The notes beneath the pieces were generated by a model, which was not told where the DNA came from, did no database searches, and saw nothing but the letters and a program-made list of their open reading frames with translations. Source: Blastobasis lacticolella (Eukaryota; Arthropoda; Insecta; Lepidoptera; Blastobasidae). Taken from it: DNA of 64,000 nt. This document shows, piece by piece, positions 1 through 12,600 of this stretch. The DNA is taken from positions 3,613,428 to 3,677,427 of the forward strand of contig LR990049.1 in NCBI GenBank assembly GCA_905147135.1, read 5' to 3'. Numbering within the stretch: the first letter of the stretch is position 1; each line of letters begins with the position of its first letter. The translations under genes and the position numbers were made by a program.

Positions 1-2
1 CG

Positions 3-215
3 TGTCGGTCGCCAGTAAAATACAACAATAACATGGATCAGAATTCGAACGATAGTTTTCAGTGCAACTGTGGCATATCTTCGCAAACCATGGACCACCT
101 CGTTTTATGCTCGGCGTGTCCTAAAACTTGTACAATGGAGGACTTGTTCGAGGCCAGGTCAAATGCTGGGCGAATAAAGTGTCAGATTTTAGTCCATCGA
201 CTCGATAAGAAGAAG
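3..215 (+). pseudogene. LINE reverse-transcriptase C-terminal tail
   Basis: An open frame runs in from the window edge and stops near 217. It carries a Cys-rich segment (CNCGISSQTMDHLVLC) followed by further Cys residues. Arthropod non-LTR retrotransposon polyproteins commonly end with such a zinc-knuckle-like CxC...TMDHLxxC block. The first ATG (33) has no special standing because the frame is open upstream of it. Probably the last part of a 5'-truncated LINE whose main body lies outside the window. Confidence 0.55.
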
Positions 216-218
216 TGA

Positions 219-1395
219 AAATTATCTTCTTACCAACAATTATGAGGTAATTTCTGGATCCTCACATCACGTTAGGATTTGTAAGGATGTTTGTTACCTT
301 ACCTACCTACCTCTTCACGCAAAAATAATGAATGGATTTTTATAAAAGGCAGTAATGTAGCTTATAGCCCAGAGTAGGTAGCGCTTACGCCACAATTTTT
401 CATGAATATAGTAACTGAATTTTAGAAAAGTTTAGGGTTTTAGAAAAGTTTAGTTTAGTTTAGTTTAGTGTTTCTACCGAAGTCGTGGGCAAAAGCTATT
501 CTCTATAAGGAAGCTAGTCTTAACCTGCGAATTCGCATGTCTTATCCAATAAAAGCAGTGATACAACATTGCGAATTCATCTTTTAGAATCGGGTCGATT
601 ATTCCAAAGTTTAACAACATCTTACTTCTATAAGTATATACATACAGTTATACTTTTCTTTTTACGTATTTAATAAGTAGATAAGGTTTTATCATTATAC
701 TTGTATAGGTAGGTACGTACCGACTTACAGAACAAATTTATTAATGCGTACTTAGTTTAATCTGAAGTACCTACCTACGTTATCAAACAATTCATTATTT
801 ATGTTTTACAGTTATCTATAACTTGAATAGGCATGTTAAACATACCTAATTCTTTAAAAACATAAATGTGTTTTAATACCCACCTGACATACTTATTTAC
901 CAATAAACATTGTAATATTGCAACATGTCTCATAATCAGGTACTAAAAATAATACCTACAGGATGTTCTGTTAGACCGTGAATGTGTGGCGGGTGTTTAC
1001 ACTCGACTTTTACGTGTAGGTAATTTTAAAATAACTTTAAACCGTGTATCTTTATTAGGTACCACGCGGAAATTGGACTAAGGACACACCTTAAAAAATA
1101 AAGATTTATGTAAAAAATTTGTATCTTTAGTTGAAAAGACGATACTTAACCATTACTTAGGTACTTATAATCAAAATTATTTAAGTACGTACATGAAAAC
1201 AATATGTATTTACAATTAAGTACCTACGTTTAGTAGATAAATAAAAAACGGAAACAAAAAAAATTGTACTAGGTAGTACAAAAACATTAAAATAAAATCT
1301 AAATAAAAACTTTAAATAACTTTTAAGTTATTGTCCCAAATTCTCAGCAACTGCTGGCTTCTGTAATGACCAGCAGGGCTATTGCTGGCTCTTGG
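219..1395. other. AT-rich intergenic DNA, no gene seen
   Basis: No ORF of interest on either strand. The stretch is rich in short GTAGGTACCTAC-type words (280-310, 700-780, 1150-1230) and has a short TTTAG run near 440-470. Part of 240-420 resembles degenerate dispersed repeats. Confidence 0.5.
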
Positions 1396-1672
1396 CGCAT
1401 CATCATCATCATCATTATCATCACAGCCCATAACAGTCCACTGCAGGACTAAGGGCCTCTTCCACGAAAGGGGGAGGTTATTGCCATAATCTCCACGCTT
1501 GGCAGGCGGGTTGGATCGCAGTGTTATAAATATAATAATAGAAAATGCTGCTGCCCATTTACAATCTACGGAGACACTAGATCTTTTGACTCGAAAACAT
1601 CAGTCGTCTTGTACGATATCCACGAGTGTAAGGGTTGGTGGTACTCTACTCGGATACCACAGGGCCATGGCG
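1396..1672 (+). mobile_element. Retroposon family A, copy 1
   Basis: Starts with a CAT-trinucleotide run, then CAGTCCACTGCAGGACT, GGGCCTC, TTGGCAGGCGGGTTGGA and a GTGTAAGG segment. The same block recurs in this window at 9764, 14582, 15344, 31663, 36398, 55135 and 58712, in both orientations. On the opposite strand it starts GTGTGGTGTCCGGCAGAGTAG and ends in a (GAT)n tail, as expected of a short retroposon or LINE 3' fragment. ORFs inside these copies are incidental. Confidence 0.75.
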
Positions 1673-1679
1673 CATGATT

Positions 1680-3631
1680 TAACTTTATTTACATACTAGC
1701 TTCTGCGGAAATAGCTTTTAGGGCAGTTTATCTTTTTCCCAAGCGACAATTTTAAATGACCTCCTTAATGTATGAAAGCTAGTACTACGGAGAGGTCAAG
1801 CTGTATCCGGTATCAGGTTCCACCCAACCGAAGACCGACGATAAAACATGGCCTAGATTTTAAGTTGGACCTCAAACAAGCAAACAGAGAAATCATATCA
1901 AAATCCAATTGGCGCCATTTCCATATTTTTTATAGTTTAGCTGGCTATTATGGTTCTACATCAGGTGTTCCTGTTTACAAAATTAATTATTATGTCGCCC
2001 AGGCTTAATAGCTACACAACAAAAAAGTTTCATTCACATCTGTCCTGTAGTTCCGGAGCTTCATTTTTTTTTGTTAATTTTGGCTGTCCACCGCTATCTC
2101 GCCGGTAAGTGACGATGCGGCCAAAACAAACACACAAACAGATAGCCAAAAATTAACAAAACAGCCAAAACTTTACAAAAATATTTTTTTGTTAATATAT
2201 TCAATGTACAGATTCACTTGTTTTACTGTTTCATTATATGTATGTATAGATTAATAACCATTATTGAACAAATTAAACTGCATCAATTTATTAGACCACT
2301 AAAACAGAATACGGAGTTACATGTAATTTTATATTTAGGTTTCTAGAATGTACTTGCAACTGCTTCCACAGTTTAACATACCTTCATTAGCGTATCTAGG
2401 GCTATTTTCCAGGGGGGCCTGGCCCCTGAGGTGGCCGATGAAGCCGAGTCAATCGCCAATGTACTACCAGTGAGCACCCCATCCTGGGGTGGGCACCAGA
2501 CCATTCTGGGGTGGGCACGACCCACCCGGCTCCCCCCCTGCCTACGCCTATGCATACCTTACGCAATGTATACATAATTATAACCATTTTTTGGTTTTGT
2601 ACTTGAAAACAAATCCCACACATTTACTCTATTAATTCTTTTACTTTAAACAAAACTTCGTCCGCATAAAACTTGGTAATTTTTAAGACAAAAAATAGAC
2701 AGCCTTTGTTAATCAATTAATCAAACAATGTCCTTCCTGGTTGTCATCTACCTCCTTGTCAACTTTTATCAAAATCTGTTCAGCGGTTTAGGCGTGAAAA
2801 CGTTATAGACAGACTTACTTTCCCAAGTTTGGATGTTGGCTACCTTTATTTAATTTTGGTATTATTTTGGTTCCTATTAAATTTAATTCAAGTAAGTACC
2901 TATGAATTTCAAATTTTCGTAAGTGGTAGGAAACCCTATTTTTTGTTTAATCAAAGGTACGAAACTAGGCTGAGGCTTCATAAAAAAAGCTAATTGAATC
3001 ATTAACCATCAAATAATAATGTTAATGACGTCCATTAAATACGCGATCGATAATGTCTTATTGCAATTTATCTAATAGTAAACGGAACCTAATAGAAAAC
3101 CTGTTAATGAAAGTTAAACATAAATAACTGTACTGCGACCGAAATCCAGCGTCACACATTATCAAGCAACATTTCCGCGAAGTTCATCTTTGCTCGTATC
3201 TACCTATGTATATTTATAGACAAATGTATAAGTAAGTGTGTTGTGAAGTGTTTGTGTCGGCGGTCTGTACTGTAAACTGTCCTACCTCATAGGTTAAGCA
3301 GAGTTTAAACTTTTATTCTTAAATTAGTATTAGCTAGTGTTTTTTAAAGTGATTTAAAGTCGTGTTATCGTATACAGATGACGTAGAAATATGATTGAAG
3401 TGTGTAGTTTCGTGTCTCACGTATAACGCCACATCAAGTCTACGTCAACATTGTTTGAGTATAAGTACACTTGTATTTGACACTGTTGTATAAACTGCCT
3501 CGCTGTATATAACCACTGAAACACATTACTCGCTTCATTGATAAGGAAATTACAATTTCCAGTCGTGAGCTGGCAGCGAAACTGTACAGTTGAGTCAAAT
3601 TGTGTCTTTGCAAAGTAAAAACAACGTAAAA
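1680..3631. other. Intergenic region upstream of the GALK2-like gene
   Basis: Contains mixed repeat remnants. At 2380-2560 there is a GC-rich block with CTGGGGTGGGCAC occurring twice, unlike its AT-rich surroundings. At 2650-2830 there is a remnant of a common insect repeat (CTGTTCAGCGGTTTAGGCGTGAAA). A weak hairpin lies between 2065-2085 and 2142-2158. The last few hundred bases probably hold the promoter and 5' UTR of the following gene; a TATAA-like word lies near 3507, but no start site can be assigned. Confidence 0.4.
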
Positions 3632-5107
3632 ATGAGTCTCAAAAAGAGTGATCAAGTGCCAGTTACTAACATTCCGGGTTCTGAGAGAATAGCGTCGCTG
3701 TCTAACCTATTTTTCGAAGAATTTAACCGTAAACCGGATTTTATTGTCAGAGTGCCGGGACGCGTAAACATTATTGGAGAACACATCGATTACTGCGGCT
3801 ATCCAGTGTTGCCCATGGCGTTGGAACAAGATATACTAATCGCGGCAGGATTACTACCAAACCTTTGCCTCCAACTACGAAACTCGGTTGGTAAATACGT
3901 AAAATATGATACAGATTTAAAAGATCACGATGAATTAGTAATTCAACCAGATGAAAATGGAAAGCCTTTCTGGTACAATTATGTTCTTTGTGGCGTGAAA
4001 GGAGCTTTGGAGTATTTGGATAATAAAATAGTAAACGGTCTGCAACTTTATGTAGATGGTAACATCCTTCCAGCTTCAGGTCTATCAAGTTCTTCTGCAT
4101 TAGTCAGTGCTGCTTGTTTAGCAATTCTTCATGCTCAGAATGTAGAACTAAATAAAAAAGAAATCGCTAATTTGTGCGCAAATAGTGAGAGATACATTGG
4201 AACTCAAGGCGGAGGAATGGATCAAGCTATAGCTTTCTTAGCTGAGAAACACAGTGCTCAATATATTACATTTCGACCTAAATTAAATGCGACGAGTGTA
4301 GCCCTTCCTGAAGATGCTGCGTTTGTAGTGGCACATAGCTTTGCCGAAGCCAATAAAGCGGCTACAAATGATTTCAATCAACGAGTAATAGAATGCAGGT
4401 TAGCGGCAAAGATACTAATAACTTCCGCTGGTGTCACAAATGACAAAGAAATTATTACTCTAAGCGAGGTCCAAAATATGTTACAGAATGATTTGGATGA
4501 TATGATAGACCTAGTACACAAGTACTTACCGAAAGATTTGTATGATAAGGAAGAAATATGCCATATTTTAGATATTGGCGTTGACGATTTGGACAGATTG
4601 TTTTTGACACAGAATACAAAGCATTTGAAGGAATTTAAATTAAAACAAAGAGCTCTTCACGTCTATCAGGAAGCTAAGAGAGTAGGAGAATTCCGAAAAA
4701 TTTGTGTAAGAGCTAATTCGAATGGAGTAACCCATACAAACGGTTCTCAAAATACAGATGCCTGCAAAAATGGTGGTGATAAATCAAACCAAGCACTTGA
4801 AACTCTTGGAGAACTAATGTCTGCTAGTCATGAAAGCCTAAGAAATCTATATGAATGTTCACATGTTAATTTGGACATTCTTGTTGATTTATCCAAAGAA
4901 CTAAATGTTAATTCCCGTCTCACTGGAGCAGGTTGGGGTGGATGTATAGTTGCTTTATGTTCAAAGGATAACGTGGAAAGTTATATTGAAACATTAAAAG
5001 AAGAATTTTACCGTAAACGTTTTAATATAGAGAAGGAGGAATCAGAAAAATATGTCTTTGCTACCACACCAAATTTTGGAGCCATTATTTATAAAAACAC
5101 AAAATAA
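3632..5107 (+). CDS. N-acetylgalactosamine kinase / galactokinase family protein (GALK2-like)
   Basis: Cytosolic GHMP-superfamily sugar kinase, expected to phosphorylate GalNAc and/or galactose at C1 using ATP. The 491-aa product has the galactokinase signature GRVNIIGEHIDY (about residues 43-54), the ATP-binding motif GLSSSSA (about 150-156), the GGGMDQ stretch with the probable catalytic Asp near 197, and the third GHMP motif TGAGWGGC (about 431-438). CGVKGALEY, SERYIGT and the overall layout match GALK2 better than GALK1. A frame extension to 3590 would need TTG, so I chose the ATG at 3632. There is an Asn/Gly-rich insertion around residues 345-375 relative to vertebrate GALK2. The frame is unbroken and intronless; family members in other animals are often multi-exonic, so retroposition is possible. 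A poly(A) signal lies about 200 nt downstream. Confidence 0.9.
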   Translation: MSLKKSDQVPVTNIPGSERIASLSNLFFEEFNRKPDFIVRVPGRVNIIGEHIDYCGYPVLPMALEQDILIAAGLLPNLCLQLRNSVGKYVKYDTDLKDHDELVIQPDENGKPFWYNYVLCGVKGALEYLDNKIVNGLQLYVDGNILPASGLSSSSALVSAACLAILHAQNVELNKKEIANLCANSERYIGTQGGGMDQAIAFLAEKHSAQYITFRPKLNATSVALPEDAAFVVAHSFAEANKAATNDFNQRVIECRLAAKILITSAGVTNDKEIITLSEVQNMLQNDLDDMIDLVHKYLPKDLYDKEEICHILDIGVDDLDRLFLTQNTKHLKEFKLKQRALHVYQEAKRVGEFRKICVRANSNGVTHTNGSQNTDACKNGGDKSNQALETLGELMSASHESLRNLYECSHVNLDILVDLSKELNVNSRLTGAGWGGCIVALCSKDNVESYIETLKEEFYRKRFNIEKEESEKYVFATTPNFGAIIYKNTK

Positions 5108-5306
5108 TTAGGACCTAAGTAACAGGTTGTAGTCTACATAGAACCTATACTTAGTTAATTTATTTGGTAGATGAATATTAGCGATTAAATTCATTTTATT
5201 AGTGCCAGTTCAATTTATTTAATGTTATTAAAGGTATAATTATGATTCAATCTTAATTGTATTGTAAGTACGTATTATTGTAACGGATTGCATTTATAAG
5301 GTCCAA

Positions 5307-5312
5307 AATAAA
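5307..5312 (+). terminator. Poly(A) signal of the GALK2-like gene
   Basis: AATAAA about 200 nt after the stop codon, in AT-rich DNA. It is the first canonical hexamer on this strand after the gene. Confidence 0.5.
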
Positions 5313-5479
5313 TTAAGTATTTTAAAAGTAAGTAAATTGTAATCATTTGAAGACTAATTTTAAAGAACAGTGTTATAGCACACCTACAAAAATACTTTTC
5401 AAAAGTCACCCTATAAAATCATCAGTAGGCTGTTAGCAAGACGATCCTCTTGGGCTAGCAATTTTTAGTCTTGCTATTC

Positions 5480-6060
5480 ATTCTGTCATATCATCACTCA
5501 CATCAAAACTTTACCTTTGGTACCTAGACGACGGCACTCTTGAGAGGAAAGTAAGTACAGTCCTGGAAGATCTCAGACCAAGTTTACTACCATTGGTTTA
5601 GAACTAAATTTAGTAAGTGTGAGGTACCTACACATGTAATAAATCAATGTACCTACATCTCAGACTCTAAACCGGAAGACGAGCAAAATCATATCATTTC
5701 CAAATATAACTCCTTGGCTCCACATATCATAGTCAAAAATCCTCTTTCCCTAATAAGCCCTCTCATTCTGAATAAATCCATTCCACCTATTATTGAATCA
5801 CAAATCCTCACAGAAGACCTCAAACGGCGCAAATATGAATCTCTTGGCCAGGGATATTTATTTGCGTCATTAGGGTGGAGACGATGGGTTCCTGGAGGCC
5901 GAGTGCCCGAAGATTCAGAACCTATCTGCCCGCCTGGTGGAGACAACCTTGGTGACCCACGGGCTCGTGCGTAGGTACAAGCCTCGGGCAAAGATTACGT
6001 CTAGTCATTCAAAGAGGTAACTCCGCCAGCATCCTGGGTACACTCCCGCAAGGTAGCGAT
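5480..6060 (+). pseudogene. LINE reverse-transcriptase fragment
   Basis: One frame near 5515-5595 reads WYLDDGTLERKVSTVLEDL and then hits several stops. YLDD is the reverse-transcriptase active-site motif, and WYLDDGTL is typical of insect non-LTR elements. The rest to about 6060 has a second, diverged open stretch (5714-5974) that I cannot place. Dead, strongly decayed copy. Confidence 0.6.
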
Positions 6061-6399
6061 TTGGATTCTGTTTTTGTTTTAATTTGTTGTATAATTTTCA
6101 TTAGGTGAATAGGTTATTTTTCTAATAACATAGTTTTAGTTAATGTATATGTACGGTATGTATACGTTTGTATGTCGTATTGTTTATATTGTACTGAAAT
6201 AAAGATTTTATGTCACAAAATAAAAAATACCTATCTATTTTTTTATTCTTTTCTGTTGATTCCATATCTGAGCAAAACCTAAAAGCTCTTTTCTCTCAAC
6301 TAGATAATAATATATAAGGCGAAACGAAAGTTCTTTGAAAACGTAGCTGACTTCGTAAATGCAAATCGTTGTTCACGTTCTTCACGTCACGTCTACTAC

Positions 6400-6594
6400 T
6401 GTCAAGTTGACGCAAACGTCAACGTAATCTGTGGACTTGAGGCTCGCTTGAATGAATGTTTGGTAGGTATTTCATCATTTTTCACGTAATTTCTAAAGTT
6501 CGAGGATTTCAAAACCTGTTGGGAGAGAAATGTAATTAATTTGTTACAAGTAATTTCTCACAAAATTTAAAATCTAATAAGTATTTCCTTCGAG
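6400..6594 (+). other. 5' untranslated exon of the eIF2B-delta gene (start uncertain)
   Basis: A strong donor (GAG|GTAAGT) at 6594/6595 pairs with an acceptor (TTTTATAG) at 6675, giving an 81-nt intron just upstream of the start-codon exon (6676-6710). The 5' boundary is not visible in the sequence; 6400 is a guess. Confidence 0.45.
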
Positions 6595-6695
6595 GTAAGT
6601 CAGAATAACATTGAAAAATATTGCCATTTTACGTGTTTATCTAATGAATACTTTCACATTTTGTTAATTTTATAGCTTACTAAGGAATTGCAGCG

Positions 6696-9600
6696 ATGGC
6701 ATTATCTAAGGTATATGTAATTATATATACCTGCCTGATTTTGTGATGTGAATGAAACCTTTTAGGTTATATTGGAGCACTATTCCTTCTTTTGCCTCCA
6801 TAACTTTATCAGGATTTTTTTAATGATCATCATCTTGGCGTTAATGTCCCGGTTATGCTCTCACGCACGAGGGCCCAAAATGAAATGATCATTTTAATAA
6901 TATTCTTGTCATGATGATTCTATATCCCAAATAACAATGTTACAACCACATATGTTTTTATTTGGGTTGGGTGTTGCAAATTGAGAACTGAATAAACAAT
7001 CTTGTATCACCACTTTTCCTACCCCTTCCTAAGTTTTGTGATGTGGACTTCTGGAATCATTAACAGTATACCTATTGGTTATATTTCTTTTTTCATTTTG
7101 AACACACATCTGGAAGAGTAATTCATGTGTTTCAGAATCAACCAGAAAAGGATAATCACAATAATTCAGAAGAGCTGACGGCTACCAAGAAGAGAAGGCT
7201 TAGAAGAAAGAAGTTGCATGCAGCTAAACAGTCTTGTGAAATCGTAGAGGATCTTGAAATTGGAGGCAAATTTGTAGCCGATTTAACAATAAATGTAACT
7301 AAGTTGCCAAATAACATAGACCCTTCACATTTAACAAGTAAATCATACAGTGAAGTAGTGAATACAAAAGTCATGTCTTCTAAAGAAGAACCTAGCACAA
7401 GGGAAGATGTAAAAGCTGCAAGAGAAGCTAAAAAATTAGCCAAACTAAAAGCTAAGAAAAAGGATTTAGAAGTGTCTGCACCAGAGACCACTCAAAAATC
7501 AGGGAAAGATAAAAGTCCTCTAACTAAAACTGAAGTAAAGGAGCCTGTTAAAGAAAAAACAACACCTAAGGATAAAATTAAAGAGAATGTTGTACCATCC
7601 AAGCCTCAACAATCTGCATCTAAAAGTAAAGATGAAGTAGACAGAGCAGTGCAAAAAGTAGAAGACATTAAAGCAACCCCAGGTGAGAAAACAAAAGAGC
7701 AGATCTTAGCAGAAAGAGCAGCTAAAAAAGCAAATAAACAGGTCAAAAAGAAGGAACTGGACAGTGGAGATATCTTGGCTAATCCAGATTTAACAGTGAA
7801 AGATGTTGTGGAAACATTGAAAGACATTAAAAATGTTGCGAAGGAGGTTCAAGACATTACAGCTAAAGTTAGTGCCATTCATTTTGCAGATAAACAGGTT
7901 AGATAAACAGTTAGTAAATGAAATTACTAACTGTTAAGCATGATCCTATTTTATGTTTTGTTGCAATGGAGTATATGTGCTAATTGGGTTTAATGGAATT
8001 TAGAAATTAATCATATTTTTCTCTAGAAATATGTATATTGTCATTTCTTACAAATTACAGCCATCTGAGGACTTGAACAAGAGTAAGGCTGAATTGAGAG
8101 CAGAGAGGCGAGCTAAGCAAGAGGCTCAGCGTGCTGCGAAGCAGGTTGCTGTAGAAAAAGCCAAGCCAAAACCAGAAGAACCGAAACCAAAGCCAGATGC
8201 TATAAAGCCTGATGCAGCAACAAAGGTTTGGAGCTTTCTATAATTTGTAGTGACATAAGTACAATTTGTCTTGGATATTTTCATTTTATGAAGTTTGGCA
8301 TAAGTTTATGGTAATGTTTATTTGATATTTTGCCAGAGTATTTATTGTATAATTCTACAGTATTTGGTTTCGAGAGAAATTAATGTAAACTCAGTTTTAG
8401 AGTGAAATTAATATAAAAGTGTAGAACTACTAGTAAATCTCAAAATTATAACTGTTCATGTTTATTCTTACAGGAAAAGTCTCCAAAACCAAAATTGGAC
8501 AAGGCAAAACAAAAAACCAGCATGAGTAACAGAATAAATTGGTTCCAACACCTAAACATTGAGGATGATAAAGAAGTATTGAAGAAAGTACCTATCAATT
8601 CAAAGTAAGTTCAATTAACATTCAGGAGTAGACATTAAATATTAAGATAGAAATTTATATAGTTAATAATAAATTTCGTCAGGGTATTTGTTATGAGTGT
8701 CCCTCGGGTGCGAGGCCACAACCGGGACGATTGTGACGAAACACCAAGATGATTTATTTTATCAGGGTACTTGTTCTATACTACACATGCTCGGCCTCCT
8801 TATATTATTGCGCATTACATTCTTGAAGTGTCCACTTATCATTAGCCGACTATCTGTCATTGCTATTATATTTACATTATTTGTAGATTGCAAAGCCCTT
8901 GTAAAACAGCACTTGGCACTTTGATGGTCCATTGGACTGCAAATTATTAGGTACCGCAAATTTTTAGATGAATGTGGTGGAACCTAATATATACTAGCAG
9001 TTTGTCTCTTGAGTGTGATCACATTTACACGACACAGACAAGTTTTAACTCGTATTATGACTTATGTAATTTTTGTTGTCAGCTTACACCCAGCCATAGT
9101 GAAGTTGGGCGTGCAACTCACTTCGAGGGTCATCGAGGGCTCCAACGCGCGCTGTGTCGCGCTCTTAGACGCACTCAAAAAGGTTAGAAGCAATACGCAA
9201 AAGCCACGCCAGAGGCCTTTTGGATGGCTCTGATGAATGAATGACACATAAAAAATACGACGATAGACTTTCTATCACGTTTGAACGGCTGATAATTTGT
9301 CAAAAGGTGTGTGGCTGTGGATGTATGTCGTTAATAACTGTTACATCTAAACCCATCCCCGTTAAGAGATAGTGCCGTAACGGCAACCGAAACTGAACTT
9401 TTATAATCCGCGTCATGAAAGAAGAGACTTGTCAAATGGCAGTAGAGGGGATTTCGCGCAGGTCTACTGCGCAGGCCTACTGTGCAAGTCGAACCACGTG
9501 ACCCGCCAAGTCTTACATGACACTAGTTATACTTAACTCGTCATCATCATCCGAGTGGTCAATTCCGGCTGCTTGGTCCGCGGGTCCGCTTTCCCGCTCC

Positions 9601-12600
9601 TCCCCTCTTCGCCCTGTCTTGGGCGTCCTCGCGTCTAAAGCAGTTGGCTCCCCGAATCAATCCATGTCGCCCGTAGGACCTCTATCCTGATATCGGCAGG
9701 TTTACGTTCCCGTATCCCTAGGGCTTTCGGAAGATGTAACCAGGTTAATAGCAGATTGCGGGTTTTCATCATCACAGCCCGTAACAGTCCACTGCAGGAC
9801 TTAGGGCCTCTCCTACGAAAGGCGAGGGTATCACCATAATCTCCACGCTTGGCAGGCGGGTTGGAGATCGCAGTGTTTAAATATAACGATGAAAAACGCT
9901 GCTGCCCATTTTCCAGACTACGGAGACTCTTGATCTTTTGCCTCGTTTCACATGCGGGTTTTGCCAAGTGGCAATTTTATTGCGATTGACGATTGGATTT
10001 TGACGGTTACGTTCAGCTAGCTTTGCAGCGATCGCAGTGTGCGCCGTTCAGGTGGTAGGACTCGGTCAAGTCTGAGTCCAGGTGAGTACCACAGCCTTAT
10101 CTATTTCTGCAGCCAAGCAACAATGCTTGCATTATTGTGTTTCGGTTTGAAGGTAAGGTAGTCCGGTATTTCATCTTAGTCCTCACAGTGTCAACGCACC
10201 TGCGGTTCTGCATTTTTATAAAAACATGAATCGTAGATGTTATGGACGACAGTTACCGCTTACCATCAATTGGGCTGTCTGCTCGTTCGGCACTGCGTAG
10301 CATACAAAAAATACTGCGTGCTGGCCGTCTGAACCCAACGTAGCCGAGAAGTCGCAATAGAATGTTACGTGTACAAAGCGATCGGCATCTTAGCTAGACC
10401 TGCTGAACTGATCCTTATGTTGTCGATCTTCCAGCTATACGCACGAGCCGAACTAAACAACCTTTATAATGCGTACGGCCAAGGAATGGAACGCCTGGTC
10501 AAATGCCTGGCTATACTCGGAGATGAAAGTCATGATCAAAATTGCAAAAAATTCCACAATGAAAAGGAATGCTAAGGGTTTAATTTTTTTTATTTTTTAC
10601 GGTAGGCAAACAGGCAAGCGGGCCACCTGATGGAAAGTGGTCACCACTGCCTATAGACATTAGCAACACCTAGTTTATTATTTAAAATCATTGAAATATT
10701 GAAAACAATTATTACATTCACATGAATATTAAAAAACGTGTATTTTAAATAACCCCCCACCCCTTGAGTTTACTTTTTATAGGGAAAATTTACACTTTCG
10801 ATCTAGAATTACATCTCCGAATGTAGCCTCATTAAAAAAGAAAGATCTATTACTGACCCCGCGACACCGCAACCAGATGGTGCGTGACTACTCGCTCCCC
10901 GCGAAGACGGAGTTCGGCCGCGGGCTAGAAGCGCAGCTGGCGGCCAGCCTCGCCTACCTGTGGGGCATGCGGCCGCCGTGCGCCTCGCAGACCAACGCGC
11001 TCAAGTTCTTCAGGCACCACCTCACGCAGCTGCCCAATAATGTGGACGAGTTCGATGTGAGTGGCGCTGGATCACCTTTTTTTTACTATAGAGGAAGGCA
11101 GACGGGCAAGCACGTTTGCTAATTTTGTTAAACTCATATGCTAATGAATGGCAACGGAAACTCCTTTCTCTGTAAGGAGGACGAGCCCTATGGTGAAATT
11201 TCTATGGCGACGACAGGCCACGAGCGCGCCGATTTATTTTTATTTTTATTTATTTATTGAGGAAAACAAACAGTCTTACACAAGTATTACACATAAATAA
11301 AACATATCAACAGACTTACAGTTCCATAATTCTGATACAATTTTTTACTTTTATCGAGCTTACAGAAGTTATACAGCGCAAGAAATATTGAATTTGATAA
11401 AATTAATATATCAATGAACATATTAATCTGCGCAATAGCACCCAACAAGATCATGATTAGGCGCCGGTTGCTTATGCTGATTGCTATTCAAGATGTATGC
11501 TTATAACAACAATTCGTGTACTCTCTTTCTATATACTCGCTGCGAAAATGTCGACACTGCTTAAACATTTATTATAAATATCACAAGAACGTGTAAAGAA
11601 AGTATTTTTTGCATAATTTGTTCGAAAGGGTGGGATATGAAAAGTAGCAATGGTACGTGAGGAAGGTCGAGGTATTCTTAATGTAATTTTATTCAATAGC
11701 GATTCGGAATTAACCAAATTGTTTATAATTTTATACAGAAATATGGCATCTAAGTAAATACGTCTAGTTTCCAGGGACCTAAATCTATGTCTAATTGAAA
11801 AATAAATATATAAATGGACAATTCACACAGTGCCATCTAGCCCCAAAGTAAGCAAAGCTTGTGTTATGGGTACCAGAAAACTCTACACATATACTTTTTT
11901 AATACATACTTATAAAATATACACCCAGACCAGCGGCCTTAGCCAAGAGGTTGCGTTAATCTACAATCGTTTGTGGTAGAAAAAATTATTTGACATAAGC
12001 TGTTTGTGGTAGAAATTCTTGGTCCATAGACAATTCACGTATTTTCGGTGTACAAAGGAGGCGGAATGGCGGATGATCCTATACAATCAGAGTCAATGTA
12101 GATGTTGGTAGAAATAGTCGAACTTCGAGCTGTCAATTTTCTACCATACACGCATCACGCAAGCGGAGCTGTCAAAGATGGCTAGACCAGCTGGTAACAG
12201 AAATTTAAATTCATCATTTCATTTTCTGCCCGGCCGGGAATCGAACCCGGGACCTCTGCGTAGCAGACCGGCATGACCACTGAACCATTCAGGTCGTCAA
12301 TTTGTGTTCTATAATGCTAGGGAATTCTAGTTCTTTTGCTAGTTCTTATTGGGCACATCCTACGGCCATTTTCTATTACATGCATGTTTTGATATACATT
12401 ATTTAAGAAATGTAATACCTTTTTTTGCAATTCATTATTGATATAACATCGCTTGTACCCTACAGGCGAAGAAAATACTTCAAGAGGAGATAGACAAGTA
12501 CATAGAGGACCAGATCGACACCGCGGGGGAGGCCATCAGTCTCGCGGTCCGCAACAAGATATCAGATGGTGATAACATACTCATTTATGGAAGGTAAGTA

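Noticed and set aside
3771..4100. 109-aa ORF antisense to the GALK2-like gene
   Set aside because: Shadow of the strongly supported plus-strand kinase.
7156..7491. 111-aa ORF antisense to eIF2B-delta exon 3
   Set aside because: Complement of a Lys/Glu-rich coding exon, which produces Leu/Ser/Phe-rich shadow frames.
12225..12300. tRNA-like sequence with a good B box
   Set aside because: It is the head of a SINE C copy repeated at 43025, 52567 and 61738. The acceptor stem does not close, so it is not called as a tRNA gene. The same applies to the family B heads at 34200, 39750, 44530 and 46020.
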